The translations under genes and the position numbers were made by a program. Below the pieces are notes generated by a model that saw only the letters and a list, made by a program, of their open reading frames with translations, had not been told where the DNA came from and did no database searches. This document shows, in pieces, positions 33,131-41,503 of a DNA stretch of 64,000 nucleotides. Every line of letters starts with the position of its first letter. Position 1 is the first letter of the stretch. The DNA comes from Bacillus cereus G9842 (GTDB taxonomy: Bacteria; Bacillota; Bacilli; Bacillales; Bacillaceae_G), in assembly GCF_000021305.1 (NCBI RefSeq), contig NC_011772.1:171001-235000 (forward strand), written 5' to 3'.

Positions 33131-33250
33131 CTCTAATAGTGTGTATGGATAATATAGAACATTTTCAGTATTTTTCTTTTTTCTATTTTTTATTGTGTAT
33201 AAGGTAATTGCTGTGCTTGCAATTATAATAATGGCTTTCTTCATATTCAT
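33122..33250 (-). CDS. Microprotein, 42 aa, N-terminal membrane helix (locus E, gene 3)
   Basis: Starts MNMKKAIIIIASTAITLYTI, then a basic stretch (KNRKKK) and a tyrosine-containing tail. One short membrane helix with a cytoplasmic tail expected. The start may be the second Met (33244), which has better spacing to AAAGGGG. Third gene of the operon under the promoter at 33478-33542. Confidence 0.6.
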   Translation of the reverse strand: MNMKKAIIIIASTAITLYTIKNRKKKNTENVLYYPYTLLEKK

Positions 33251-33260
33251 ATACCCCTTT

Positions 33261-33338
33261 TTATTGTTGGTTTAATTCTTGGCTAACTGCTTTTGCATCG
33301 ACCAAAGCGTGTAAAATCATTTTTACCATGTTCATCAT
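33261..33338 (-). CDS. Microprotein, 25 aa, ALVDAKAV family (locus E, gene 2)
   Basis: Starts MMNMVKMILHALVDAKAV and ends SQELNQQ. It is a shortened form of the 33-aa gene-1 proteins of loci A-C, sharing MMN-M at the start and AL(V/I/F)DAKAV...LN at the end. RBS AAAGGAG. Confidence 0.7.
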   Translation of the reverse strand: MMNMVKMILHALVDAKAVSQELNQQ

Positions 33339-33354
33339 ATTTCTTCACTCCTTT

Positions 33355-33435
33355 TTATAGTTCATTTAGTTCTTTTACAACTGCTTGTCCGTTCACTAAT
33401 ACCTCAAAGATTGCTTTTACGATTTCTTTTATCAT
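33355..33435 (-). CDS. Microprotein, 26 aa (locus E, gene 1)
   Basis: Starts MIKEIVKAIFEVLVNGQAV and ends VKELNEL. It aligns with the 25-aa neighbour (VLVNGQAVVKELN versus ALVDAKAVSQELN), so the pair is likely an old tandem duplication. Excellent RBS AAGGAGG. Confidence 0.68.
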   Translation of the reverse strand: MIKEIVKAIFEVLVNGQAVVKELNEL

Positions 33436-33477
33436 GTTTGTTTCCTCCTTTTGTTTGTCTCTCTTGTTTACATCTTT

Positions 33478-33542
33478 ATTGTATAGGGAGGCATCTTTTC
33501 GTACTATCGCTTTCCATTACGTGAACATAACAGTTTTGTAAG
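33478..33542 (-). promoter_or_regulatory. BceR-like promoter of locus E
   Basis: Minus strand: CTTACA-AAAC-TGTTA (33542-33528, one arm imperfect), CGTAATGGAAAGCGATAGT half-site, -35 TAGTAC (33506-33501), 17 bp, -10 TACAAT (33483-33478). Confidence 0.65.
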
Positions 33543-33670
33543 ATTTGATGTCACTCATTGAAATGTTTAGTCTATCTTCATTATTTTCAGAAAAATGACT
33601 ATTCAAACATGAAATAGGGAAGTATAATAAAGAAGTAAGTATTAAATTCCGTACGAAAGGGGTGAATGAG

Positions 33671-33805
33671 ATGAAACGTTCTTTAGCTGCACGTGCCAAA
33701 TTTTTAGATTTTATCTATTTTTGTCGTGCGATTTTTCATGATGTAGTTGTTAACGGGATACGTATGCCCTTTTTTAACAATTGCATAGTGACTATTGAAC
33801 GATAG
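33671..33805 (+). CDS. Small basic protein, 44 aa
   Basis: Start ATG 33671 with RBS AAAGGGG. Sequence begins MKRSLAARAKFLDFIYF and contains RAIFHDVVVNGIRM, faintly like AIFEVLVNG of the locus E gene-1 protein. A terminator follows. No family recognised. Confidence 0.5.
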   Translation: MKRSLAARAKFLDFIYFCRAIFHDVVVNGIRMPFFNNCIVTIER

Positions 33806-33836
33806 GAATCTCTTCACCCATTTTTAATAAACGTGT

Positions 33837-33866
33837 GAAAAGGGAGCTATTTGGCTTCCTTTTTCT
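33837..33866 (+). terminator. Terminator after the 44-aa gene
   Basis: AAAAGGGAGC-TATTTG-GCTTCCTTTTT hairpin with one G-U pair. A second hairpin follows at 33873-33909. Confidence 0.6.
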
Positions 33867-33872
33867 ATGCCG

Positions 33873-33909
33873 AAAACCATGGGGAATGTTTCTTTCTCAT
33901 GGTTTTTTA
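33873..33909 (+). terminator. Leader hairpin/attenuator before the ABC-F gene
   Basis: GAAAACCATG / CATGGTTTT hairpin followed by TTTT, about 20 bp before the ABC-F start codon. Leaders of ABC-F antibiotic-protection genes are often attenuated this way; it may instead be a second terminator. Confidence 0.5.
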
Positions 33910-33929
33910 TATTGAAAGGAGTACGGAAA

Positions 33930-35810
33930 ATGACTATTTGTAGTGTAAATAATGTAACGAAATCTTTTGGTGGAAACATCATATTTGAAAATATATCGCT
34001 TGAAATAAAGAATGGTGAACGTGTTGGGTTAGTTGGTCGTAACGGTAGTGGGAAGACAACAATCTTTGGGCTTCTAACGGGAATGGAGAGTTTGGATGCA
34101 GGAGCTATCCATATGAAGAAAGGTACACGTATTGGTCATGTCGCACAAATTCCGAAGTTTGATGAGGCCATGACTGTATATGATGTATTGAGTTCCGCTT
34201 TTAAAGTAGAAAAGGAATTAGAAAAAGAAATGCATGCTCTAGAAAAAAATATGGCAGAAGAGCAGGAACAATCTTCTTTGCAAAAGCTAATGGAGAGATA
34301 CGGAGTAATTCAAGAAAAGTTTGCGTTCCTTGGTGGTTATGAAATAGAAGCAAATATAATGAAGGTAGCAAATGGCTTACAAGTGACAGACTTATTTTCA
34401 AGAGTATTTACGGAATTAAGTGGAGGAGAACAGACGAAAGTAAGCCTTGCATATATGCTATTGCAGAAACCAGATTTACTTCTATTAGATGAGCCAACAA
34501 ATCATTTAGATTTATTTGCAGTTGAATGGTTAGAGCAATTTTTAAAAGAATACACTGGAACAGTTATGGTTATTTCACATGATCGTTATTTCCTTGATGA
34601 AGTTGTAACGAAAATTTTTGATTTGGAAGATGGAGAGATTCACGTGTACCATACGAATTATTCTCAGTTCGTTGAGGAGAAGGAAGAAAGATTACTTCAA
34701 GAGTTTCAAGCTTATCAAGAGCAGCAAAAGAAAATAAAGAAAATGAAAGAAGCAATTAAGCGTCTACGTGAATGGGCAAATCAAGCGAACCCTCCGAATG
34801 AAGGATTGCATAAAAGAGCGAGAAATATGGAACGTGCGTTAGAACGTATAGAGAAATTAAAGAGGCCAATCTTAGAACGAAAACAGATGGGTCTTCAGTT
34901 TGAAGGGCAAGAGAGAAGCGGTAAAGATGTTGTTGTAATGAAAGAAGTGAGCAAAGGTTTTGCTGGCCGACCTTTATTTGAACAAGCGAATTTACATGTT
35001 CGTTTTCAAGAGCGTGCTGCTATCGTTGGTCGCAACGGCACAGGGAAGACCACTTTACTAAAATTACTATTAAAAGAAATGGAACCAGAAGCTGGCGCAA
35101 TTAGGGTTGGTAGTAGTGTGAAAATCGGTTATTTATCACAGCATACGTATGAAAATATGAAGAGTAATGTATTGGAAGCATTCAGGGAGAATGTGGCTGT
35201 AACAGAGGGAGAAGCAAGACATATATTAGCTAAGTTTTTATTTTATGGTCCAGCAGTATTTAAGAAAGTAACGCAACTTAGTGGTGGAGAAAAAATGAGG
35301 TTAAGACTTGCGCAACTTATGTATCAAGACATCAATTTTCTAATTTTAGATGAGCCGACAAACCATCTTGATATTGAATCAAGAGAAGTTTTAGAGGAAG
35401 CCCTTGAGCAATATAACGGGACGATTTTAGCTGTTTCACACGATCGATATTTTTTAAATAAGTTATTTGAAAAGACGTACTGGATTGATGAATGTAAATT
35501 ATTTGAGTTTGCAGGAAACTATGCATGGGCTCGTCAAAAGTGGGAAGAAAAGCTTGAGAAGCAAGTAATAAAGCAGAAACGCCAAGGAAAAAAAAGTGTT
35601 GAAACGGTTCCTGTAAAAGAGAAAGAAGCTAGGAATCTTGAAGAGATTGAAAACGAGTTAATGCATGTAGAAGAAGATGTATATGCAATAGAATGTGAAA
35701 TGGAACATGTAGCTGATGTTGAAAGACTTGAAAAATTATATGAGGAAAAAACGAAGAAAGAGTTGTTACGAGCAGAGTTATATAATGAATTAGAGAATAT
35801 TGTGGAGTAA
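33930..35810 (+). CDS. ABC-F family ATPase (ribosome-associated)
   Basis: 626 residues with two ABC domains and no membrane part. Domain 1: Walker A GRNGSGKTT, signature LSGGEQTK, Walker B LLLLDEPTNHLD. Domain 2: GRNGTGKTT, LSGGEKMR, FLILDEPTNHLD. A charged helical linker (~250-320) corresponds to the P-site tRNA interaction motif, and the tail is coiled-coil. ATG 33930 behind AAAGGAG is chosen over the longer frame. Either a translation factor (YdiF/YfmR-like) or an antibiotic-protection protein; the sequence does not decide. Confidence 0.88.
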   Translation: MTICSVNNVTKSFGGNIIFENISLEIKNGERVGLVGRNGSGKTTIFGLLTGMESLDAGAIHMKKGTRIGHVAQIPKFDEAMTVYDVLSSAFKVEKELEKEMHALEKNMAEEQEQSSLQKLMERYGVIQEKFAFLGGYEIEANIMKVANGLQVTDLFSRVFTELSGGEQTKVSLAYMLLQKPDLLLLDEPTNHLDLFAVEWLEQFLKEYTGTVMVISHDRYFLDEVVTKIFDLEDGEIHVYHTNYSQFVEEKEERLLQEFQAYQEQQKKIKKMKEAIKRLREWANQANPPNEGLHKRARNMERALERIEKLKRPILERKQMGLQFEGQERSGKDVVVMKEVSKGFAGRPLFEQANLHVRFQERAAIVGRNGTGKTTLLKLLLKEMEPEAGAIRVGSSVKIGYLSQHTYENMKSNVLEAFRENVAVTEGEARHILAKFLFYGPAVFKKVTQLSGGEKMRLRLAQLMYQDINFLILDEPTNHLDIESREVLEEALEQYNGTILAVSHDRYFLNKLFEKTYWIDECKLFEFAGNYAWARQKWEEKLEKQVIKQKRQGKKSVETVPVKEKEARNLEEIENELMHVEEDVYAIECEMEHVADVERLEKLYEEKTKKELLRAELYNELENIVE

Positions 35811-35815
35811 TGAGT

Positions 35816-35860
35816 AGAAAGCCACTTCCTTTCAGTTTTGCTGGAGGAAGTGGCTTTTTT
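35816..35860 (+). terminator. Terminator after the ABC-F gene
   Basis: AGCCACTTCC / GGAAGTGGCT hairpin with T-run. Confidence 0.88.
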
Positions 35861-35899
35861 CATAATGATATTTGGCTTTAAAGGTTAAATAAAGCGATG

Positions 35900-35915
35900 T
35901 GTTTCACGTGAAACA
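35900..35915. promoter_or_regulatory. parS: parS centromere-like site
   Basis: TGTTTCACGTGAAACA, a perfect 16-bp match to the ParB/Spo0J binding consensus. It lies in an intergenic region, as expected for an origin-proximal parS. Seeds ParB spreading for chromosome segregation and condensin loading. Confidence 0.92.
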
Positions 35916-36051
35916 GTAACTTAGATAAATTCGTGTTCCTCAATTTGCATAGCTTGTGAAACATATGAAATGATAAGGTGAAAAATAAATGTCATTAGTG
36001 GTTTTTCGATAGGAGTAATTACAAAAACAAAGGCTAATTATTTCCCGAGAG

Positions 36052-36179
36052 ATAAAGTGAGACTTTTAATCAGTCCTCACGAATCGGGCTTTTACGGGCA
36101 GCACGCCCCCCACCTAACTTCTTTGCTTTCGCTGAATTTTGAGGTGAGGGTCTTACTGACCGGAAAATAGTGGGATAAA
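36052..36179. repeat. bcr1-like repeat, copy 2 (128 bp, internally shortened)
   Basis: Bounded by exact ATAAA direct repeats (36052-36056 and 36175-36179). It shares ATCGGGCTTTTACGGGCAG and ACCTAACTTCTTTG.TTTCGC blocks with copy 1, in the same orientation. About 27 bp shorter, having lost one internal inverted-repeat arm. Confidence 0.78.
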
Positions 36180-36210
36180 TATGTGTAAAAGAGACTAGTG
36201 AATGAAAACG

Positions 36211-36258
36211 AAAAGAGAGCAAAGTTACAGCTTTACGCGCTGAACTCTGCTCTCTTTT
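36211..36258. terminator. Terminator of the 65-aa gene
   Basis: AAAAGAGAGCA / TGCTCTCTTTT with extended inner pairing; the stop codon at 36225 lies inside. Confidence 0.8.
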
Positions 36259-36422
36259 TGCGTGGTATCTTCTCTCGTTGAAATTATAATAGCGATCCCG
36301 AGCATGATAAAAAAAGCTAAAAAGAGGACGAACTTTGGGAAGAACGGGAATAGTAATAGCGCCCCGACTATCATAATTGTTAATAATACGTAGTGCAGGA
36401 CGTATTGGAATAGGTTGTCCAT
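36225..36422 (-). CDS. Small two-helix membrane protein, 65 aa
   Basis: ATG 36422 behind GGGGG is preferred over an upstream in-frame Met without an RBS. Residues ~8-48 are strongly hydrophobic (two closely spaced helices, YVLLTIMIVGALLLFPFF and FVLFLAFFIMLGIAIII), and the tail is charged. No family recognised. Confidence 0.6.
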   Translation of the reverse strand: MDNLFQYVLHYVLLTIMIVGALLLFPFFPKFVLFLAFFIMLGIAIIISTREDTTQKESRVQRVKL

Positions 36423-36611
36423 ATTTTCGCCCCCTTTTTGGTAATTGGTTATTAGTATTCTATGTTTCATGCTGAAGAAATAGAAGTAGATTTTTAAGTT
36501 TTTAATACGAATTATAGCTGAGTTTTCTTAAAGTATAAGGATAGAGTGATAATTTTGGAAAAATTCTCAAAATATTTATTTAGAAAGAATTGACAAAATA
36601 TACTGAACGAT

Positions 36612-36750
36612 ATAAGCTAATAACCATAAAGTCTACCGGAAAGGTCGGAATAAGATTGTTACCCCTCAAAAACATCTATTTTTTTCTGATTAAAACCGAC
36701 TTTTCCGATTGGCTATAAATGTGCTGTGGGAGGCATACATAAGCTAATAA
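36612..36750 (+). other. Structured leader of the second Opp-type operon
   Basis: Two direct copies of ATAAGCTAATAA (36612-36623, 36739-36750) flank a 12-bp inverted repeat CGGAAAGGTCGG / CCGACTTTTCCG (36637-36648, 36696-36707; one G-U). No S-box or T-box. It could be an operator pair, an unrecognised RNA element or a small insertion with target duplication. Confidence 0.4.
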
Positions 36751-36790
36751 GTTCAAAGGGTATAACTATTAAACAGTTAGGGTGGGGACA

Positions 36791-38518
36791 ATGAAGAAAA
36801 AGACAAAAAAATGGGCTGGTGTATTTTCAGTATTACTTAGTAGTTCGCTTGTGTTATCTGCTTGTGGGGGACAGGAGGATACGGCTTCTACAGAACCGGT
36901 TAAACAGCAGGATTTAAAAAATGTGAAAATTGAAAAGATCGCTGCGACAGATAAAACGAAAGTGCCAGACAAAGCGAAGAATAGAAAAGATACGTTAGTA
37001 GTTGGTATTAGTAAGCCAGGCGGCGTATTTTTACCATACTTCCAACAAAATGGTTGGGATGGAAACGTAACTTCAGTTATTTTTGCATCTCTCGTATCAA
37101 CCGATAAACAAGGGAAACCAATTCCAGAATTAGCTGAGAAGTGGGACGTTTCTTCTGATCAGTTAACATATACATTCCATTTACGTAAAGATTTGAAATT
37201 TAGTGATGGATCGCCATTAACGGCGGATGATGTAGCTTTCACATTGACGCTTTTACATGATAAGGCATATGAGGGTGAAGTAGATATCTCTCAATATGCG
37301 GTTAAAGGTGGTAAAGAATATAAAGAAGGAAAAGCAACTTCAATTGAAGGTATTCAAGTTGTTGATCCACAAACAATTAAAATTACAACTGAAAAAGTGA
37401 ATTCACAAGCTATATTTGTTTTAGGAGGTACAGTACTATCAAAAGCTTATTATGGAAAAGATTATAAGCAAAATACAAGCTTAGATTACTTAAAAGATTT
37501 ATATGGAAAGCCATTAGCTGCGGGTCCATATAAATTTGAAAAGTATATTCCAGGTCAAGAAGTTCGTTTTGTAGCAAACGAAAATTATTATGCGGGTAAA
37601 CCAAAAATTCAAAACTTCATTTATAAAATTACTTCTGGTGATACGAAGCTTCAGTTGTTCCAAACAGGAGAAGTTGACCATACTGGCTTAGGTACTGGTG
37701 ATGAGGTTCTTGAACAGGCTAAGGCTTTAGAATTCGCAAATATCCAAATCGAAACAGCACCGTCATATAGTTATATTTATATGAATAATAATAAGCCTTA
37801 CTTAAAGGATAAAAAGGTTCGCCAAGCACTTATTTACGGATTAGACCGCAAAAAATATGTTGATACAGCGTTAAAAGGGTACGGTACAGTAGCCAATGTA
37901 CCAATTCATCCAACTTCTTGGGCTTATACGGAAGAAGGAGTTAATAAATACGAATACGATAAAGAAAAAGCGAAAAAATTATTAGATGAAGCAGGGTGGA
38001 AAGTTGGTTCGGATGGAATTCGTGAAAAAGATGGTCAAAAATTAAAACTTTCTTATTTCGGTCCAAGTTCGGCTAAAGATAGTGATTTATTAATTCCGAT
38101 TGCGAAAGAGAATTATAAAGAAATAGGTGTAGAGTTTAATCCTGAATTTATGGACTTTAATACGATGCTTTCTAAGGTAAACAAAGGGGATTATGATTTA
38201 GCTTCTGTTTCGACACCGATTACAAGTGACCCGAGTGAAACAGCTGGTGAATATTTGTCTACTGCAAATGAAACTAGTCTTGGTTATAAGAATGCAAAAG
38301 TAGATGAGCTAATTCAAAAAGGTATTGAAACTGTAGATATCGAAAAGCGTAAACCTATTTATAAAGAATTGTATAAAGAATTAAGTGATGATCCACCAGT
38401 AATTCTATTAAACTACCGTAGAACAATTACTGGTTATAACGGGAATATAAAAGGAATTGATCCTGAAAAGTACAACAGTATTAGTGCAAACTTACCAGTA
38501 TTATCATTTGAAAAATAA
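36791..38518 (+). CDS. Peptide-binding lipoprotein (OppA/DppA family)
   Basis: 575 residues with lipobox LSAC (Cys ~24) followed by Gly-Gly and a charged linker. The SBP_bac_5 fold includes LRKDLKFSDGSPLTADDVAFT and a C-terminal NYRRTITGYNGNIKG. ATG 36791 behind GGTGGGG. First gene of a complete transporter operon (binding protein, two permeases, two ATPases). Distinct in sequence from the three other binding proteins here. Substrate unknown (peptides or nickel-type ligands). Confidence 0.9.
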   Translation: MKKKTKKWAGVFSVLLSSSLVLSACGGQEDTASTEPVKQQDLKNVKIEKIAATDKTKVPDKAKNRKDTLVVGISKPGGVFLPYFQQNGWDGNVTSVIFASLVSTDKQGKPIPELAEKWDVSSDQLTYTFHLRKDLKFSDGSPLTADDVAFTLTLLHDKAYEGEVDISQYAVKGGKEYKEGKATSIEGIQVVDPQTIKITTEKVNSQAIFVLGGTVLSKAYYGKDYKQNTSLDYLKDLYGKPLAAGPYKFEKYIPGQEVRFVANENYYAGKPKIQNFIYKITSGDTKLQLFQTGEVDHTGLGTGDEVLEQAKALEFANIQIETAPSYSYIYMNNNKPYLKDKKVRQALIYGLDRKKYVDTALKGYGTVANVPIHPTSWAYTEEGVNKYEYDKEKAKKLLDEAGWKVGSDGIREKDGQKLKLSYFGPSSAKDSDLLIPIAKENYKEIGVEFNPEFMDFNTMLSKVNKGDYDLASVSTPITSDPSETAGEYLSTANETSLGYKNAKVDELIQKGIETVDIEKRKPIYKELYKELSDDPPVILLNYRRTITGYNGNIKGIDPEKYNSISANLPVLSFEK

Positions 38519-38535
38519 CGATAAGAATGTATAAG

Positions 38536-38592
38536 TAGAAGACATTTTTTCATTCGGTTAGTAATGTGCCGCTTTGAAAAAATGTTCTTCTA
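38536..38592 (+). other. Long intergenic hairpin between binding-protein and permease genes
   Basis: TAGAAGACATTTTTTCA / TGAAAAAATGTTCTTCTA (17-18 bp arms, one bulge, 22-nt loop) between genes 1 and 2. Such hairpins often stabilise the upstream binding-protein mRNA and reduce read-through to the permeases. It has no clean T-run. Confidence 0.55.
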
Positions 38593-38621
38593 TTTTAAGC
38601 ATAAGATTGGAGAGAAAAAGG

Positions 38622-39578
38622 GTGAAAACATATATTGTTCGTAGGTTGTTACAAATGATTCCTACACTGCTTGGTACATCAATTATTATCTTCGTCCTGT
38701 TCGCACTTCTTCCTGGGGATTATATTGATTCAAATCCGAAAATTACACCGGAAAGAGCAGCTGAACTGAGGGAATTATATGGGTTGAACAAACCGATTGT
38801 TGAGCGTTATTTTCATTGGTTAGGTAATGCATTGCAAGGGGACTTTGGCTTCTCGCTTCAATATCAAGAGCCTGTAACGTCATTATTAAATAAATTTATT
38901 TGGAATTCTTTTAGTGTAGCAATTATTGCATTGTTTTTTATTTGGCTAATTGCACTTATTATCGGTGTATTCTCGGCGACGAAGCAACATTCTTTGTTCG
39001 ATAAACTTGTAACAATCGGTGTTTTTGCAGCAATGTCATTCCCTTCATTCTTTATCGGTTTGTTTTTAATTAAGGTGTTTGCGGTTGACTTTAAGTTATT
39101 ACCGATAGGTGGAATGATTGATGTTGGCAGTAATTCAACAGGATTTGCTTACGTGATAGAAGTTGCAAAACATATGATTTTACCAGTATTTATTTTGACA
39201 CTTCTTGGGGTCGGCTCGCTAACTCGTTATTTTAGAACAAGTATGTTAGAGGTTGTAAGACAAGATTACATACGAACAGCAAGAGCGAAAGGTTTGAAGG
39301 AGAAGACGGTTATTTATAAGCATGCATTAAAAAATGCAATTTTACCGGCAATTACGTTATTAGCATTTGAATTACCTGGCTTGTTTTCTGGGGCAATTAT
39401 TATTGAACAAATTTTTAACTGGCCAGGGATTGGTAATATTCAATTAGAAGCATTAAATTTCCGTGACTATACAGTATTGATGGCATTTACGATGTTTCTT
39501 TCTTGTTTAACAATCGTTTCAAACTTTTTAGCAGATATCGTATATGCAGTTGTTGATCCACGAATTCGGTTGAAGTAA
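38622..39578 (+). CDS. Peptide-type ABC transporter permease (OppB/DppB family)
   Basis: 318 residues from GTG 38622 (RBS GGAGAG) with six helices. It opens with VRRLLQMIPTLLGTSIIIFV and LLPGDYID; the EAA loop is TARAKGLKEKTVIYKHALKN. Second gene of the operon. Confidence 0.9.
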   Translation: MKTYIVRRLLQMIPTLLGTSIIIFVLFALLPGDYIDSNPKITPERAAELRELYGLNKPIVERYFHWLGNALQGDFGFSLQYQEPVTSLLNKFIWNSFSVAIIALFFIWLIALIIGVFSATKQHSLFDKLVTIGVFAAMSFPSFFIGLFLIKVFAVDFKLLPIGGMIDVGSNSTGFAYVIEVAKHMILPVFILTLLGVGSLTRYFRTSMLEVVRQDYIRTARAKGLKEKTVIYKHALKNAILPAITLLAFELPGLFSGAIIIEQIFNWPGIGNIQLEALNFRDYTVLMAFTMFLSCLTIVSNFLADIVYAVVDPRIRLK

Positions 39579-39591
39579 GGTGGGGAAAGAA

Positions 39592-40512
39592 ATGGAGACT
39601 GTTACAGTAATTACAGAAAAAAAAGAAAAAAAGAGAAGAAACGCATCATCACCATGGCGACAAGCTTTTAAAAAGATAAAGAAAAATAAGATGGCACTTG
39701 TAGGGTTTTATGCATTAATTTTTATGTTTTTATTTTGTTTTATCGGTCCGTTCTTTTCTCCATATGCATCAGGAAAAATACAAGTTGCGCTCATTAACAA
39801 ACCACCTAGTTTTTCTCATTGGCTTGGTACAGATCAATTAGGAAGAGACATTTTAACAAGGCTTATGCAAGCGGGACGTATTTCATTAACCATTGGTTTA
39901 GCTTCAATGGTTTTATCAGTTATACTTGGAGCTTTATTAGGAGCGATTGCAGGTTTTTATCGTGGTATTGTGGACAATATTATTATGCGGCTTGCAGATA
40001 TTTTAATGTCGATGCCAGGATTACCGTTACTTATTATAATGGGTGCGATTTTATCAGAGTGGAAAGTACCGTCTGATTATCGGTTGTATGTCATTATGAT
40101 TATTTTAAGTTTAGTAGGTTGGCCAGGGCTTGCACGCCTTGTAAGAGGGCAAATTTTATCACTTAGGGAGCAAGCATTTATGCAAGCTGCTGATGTGTTA
40201 GGAATAAAAGATTACCGGAAAATTATATATCACTTAATACCTAATGTTTTACCCATTTTAATTGTCGTATCTACATTAGGTGTTGCAGGTTCTATTTTGG
40301 GAGAATCCGCGCTAAGCTACTTAGGTCTCGGCGTCGTCCCACCTACACCATCATGGGGGAATATGATTAGCGCAGCTAACTCATTAATTGATTTTCAAAA
40401 GCGTCCGTGGTTATGGATTCCTCCTGGTTTCGCAATCTTTATAACAGTTGTATCCATTAATTTACTTGGTGATGCACTTCGTGATGCGTTAGATCCAAAG
40501 ATGAGACGGTAG
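39592..40512 (+). CDS. Peptide-type ABC transporter permease (OppC/DppC family)
   Basis: 306 residues. Basic cytoplasmic N-terminus (TEKKEKKRR), first helix ~40-60, then HWLGTDQLGRDILTR and the EAA loop QAADVLGIKDYRKIIYHLIP. ATG 39592 behind AAGGTGGGG; a GTG at 39580 is possible. Third gene. Confidence 0.9.
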   Translation: METVTVITEKKEKKRRNASSPWRQAFKKIKKNKMALVGFYALIFMFLFCFIGPFFSPYASGKIQVALINKPPSFSHWLGTDQLGRDILTRLMQAGRISLTIGLASMVLSVILGALLGAIAGFYRGIVDNIIMRLADILMSMPGLPLLIIMGAILSEWKVPSDYRLYVIMIILSLVGWPGLARLVRGQILSLREQAFMQAADVLGIKDYRKIIYHLIPNVLPILIVVSTLGVAGSILGESALSYLGLGVVPPTPSWGNMISAANSLIDFQKRPWLWIPPGFAIFITVVSINLLGDALRDALDPKMRR

Positions 40513-40522
40513 GTGAGAAGGT

Positions 40523-41503
40523 ATGAGTAAAGCGGTAGTAGAGCTGAAAGACTTACAAACACACTTTCAAACGGAGGAAGGAACAGTAAAGGCTGTAAAT
40601 CATGTTAGTTTTGCTGTTCGAGAAGGTGAAACTGTTTGTGTTGTAGGTGAATCAGGTTGCGGGAAAAGTGTAACAGCTTTATCTATTATGGGGCTTATTG
40701 CTGAATCAGGTAGTGTAGTAGGCGGAGATATTCTATATGAGGGAAAAAGTCTTTTAGGAATGAAAGAGAAAGAGCTTCGTAGTTTACGAGGTAATGATAT
40801 TGCGATGATTTTCCAAGAACCGATGACATCGCTGAATCCGGTCTTCACTGTAGGGGAACAAATTGTAGAGACGTTAAGGGAGCATGAACTGCTTAGTAAA
40901 AATGAAGCATATAAGAAGGCTATTGAATTAATTCGTAAAGTTGGCATAGCTCGTGCGGATGAAATTGTCCATTCTTATCCACATGAACTGAGTGGTGGTA
41001 TGTTACAACGTATTATGATTGCTGTTGCGCTTAGTTGTAATCCTAAGTTATTAATTGCTGATGAACCGACAACGGCTCTTGATGTTACGATCCAAGCTCA
41101 AATATTAGACTTATTAAGACAAGTAAAAGAAGAGTTTAAAACATCCATTTTACTAATTACACATGATTTAGGCGTCGTAGCAGAAATGGCTGATTACGTT
41201 GTTGTTATGTATGGCGGGAAAGTTATTGAAGAAGCCCCAGTACTAGAGATATTCCAAAATCCGAAACACCCGTATACGAAAGGCTTGTTGAAATCAAAAC
41301 CAGTGATGGGAAAACGAATAGATAAACTATATTCTATTCCAGGGCAAGTTCCTAATTTAGTTGGTTTGGATGAGTTTTGCTACTTTAGCGGGCGTTGTGA
41401 GCATTGTATGGAAATATGTGAAAAAGAAGTCCCAAATCTAAATGTAAATGATGAAAATCATAAAGTAGCTTGCTGGTTATATGAGGAGCGTGCGGAGCAA
41501 TGA
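40523..41503 (+). CDS. Peptide ABC transporter ATPase (OppD/DppD family)
   Basis: 326 residues: Walker [10 protein letters not shown]-loop MIFQEP, signature LSGGMLQR (Leu in place of the usual Arg), Walker B LLIADEP, switch His in LITHD. C-terminal extension with [24 protein letters not shown]. Overlaps the next gene by 4 bp (ATGA). Confidence 0.92.
   Translation: MSKAVVELKDLQTHFQTEEGTVKAVNHVSFAVREGETVCVVGESGCGKSVTALSIMGLIAESGSVVGGDILYEGKSLLGMKEKELRSLRGNDIAMIFQEPMTSLNPVFTVGEQIVETLREHELLSKNEAYKKAIELIRKVGIARADEIVHSYPHELSGGMLQRIMIAVALSCNPKLLIADEPTTALDVTIQAQILDLLRQVKEEFKTSILLITHDLGVVAEMADYVVVMYGGKVIEEAPVLEIFQNPKHPYTKGLLKSKPVMGKRIDKLYSIPGQVPNLVGLDEFCYFSGRCEHCMEICEKEVPNLNVNDENHKVACWLYEERAEQ

Noticed and set aside
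36612..36750. T-box leader before the second Opp operon
   Set aside because: No T-box core sequence (GGGTGGNACCGCG) or antiterminator is present.
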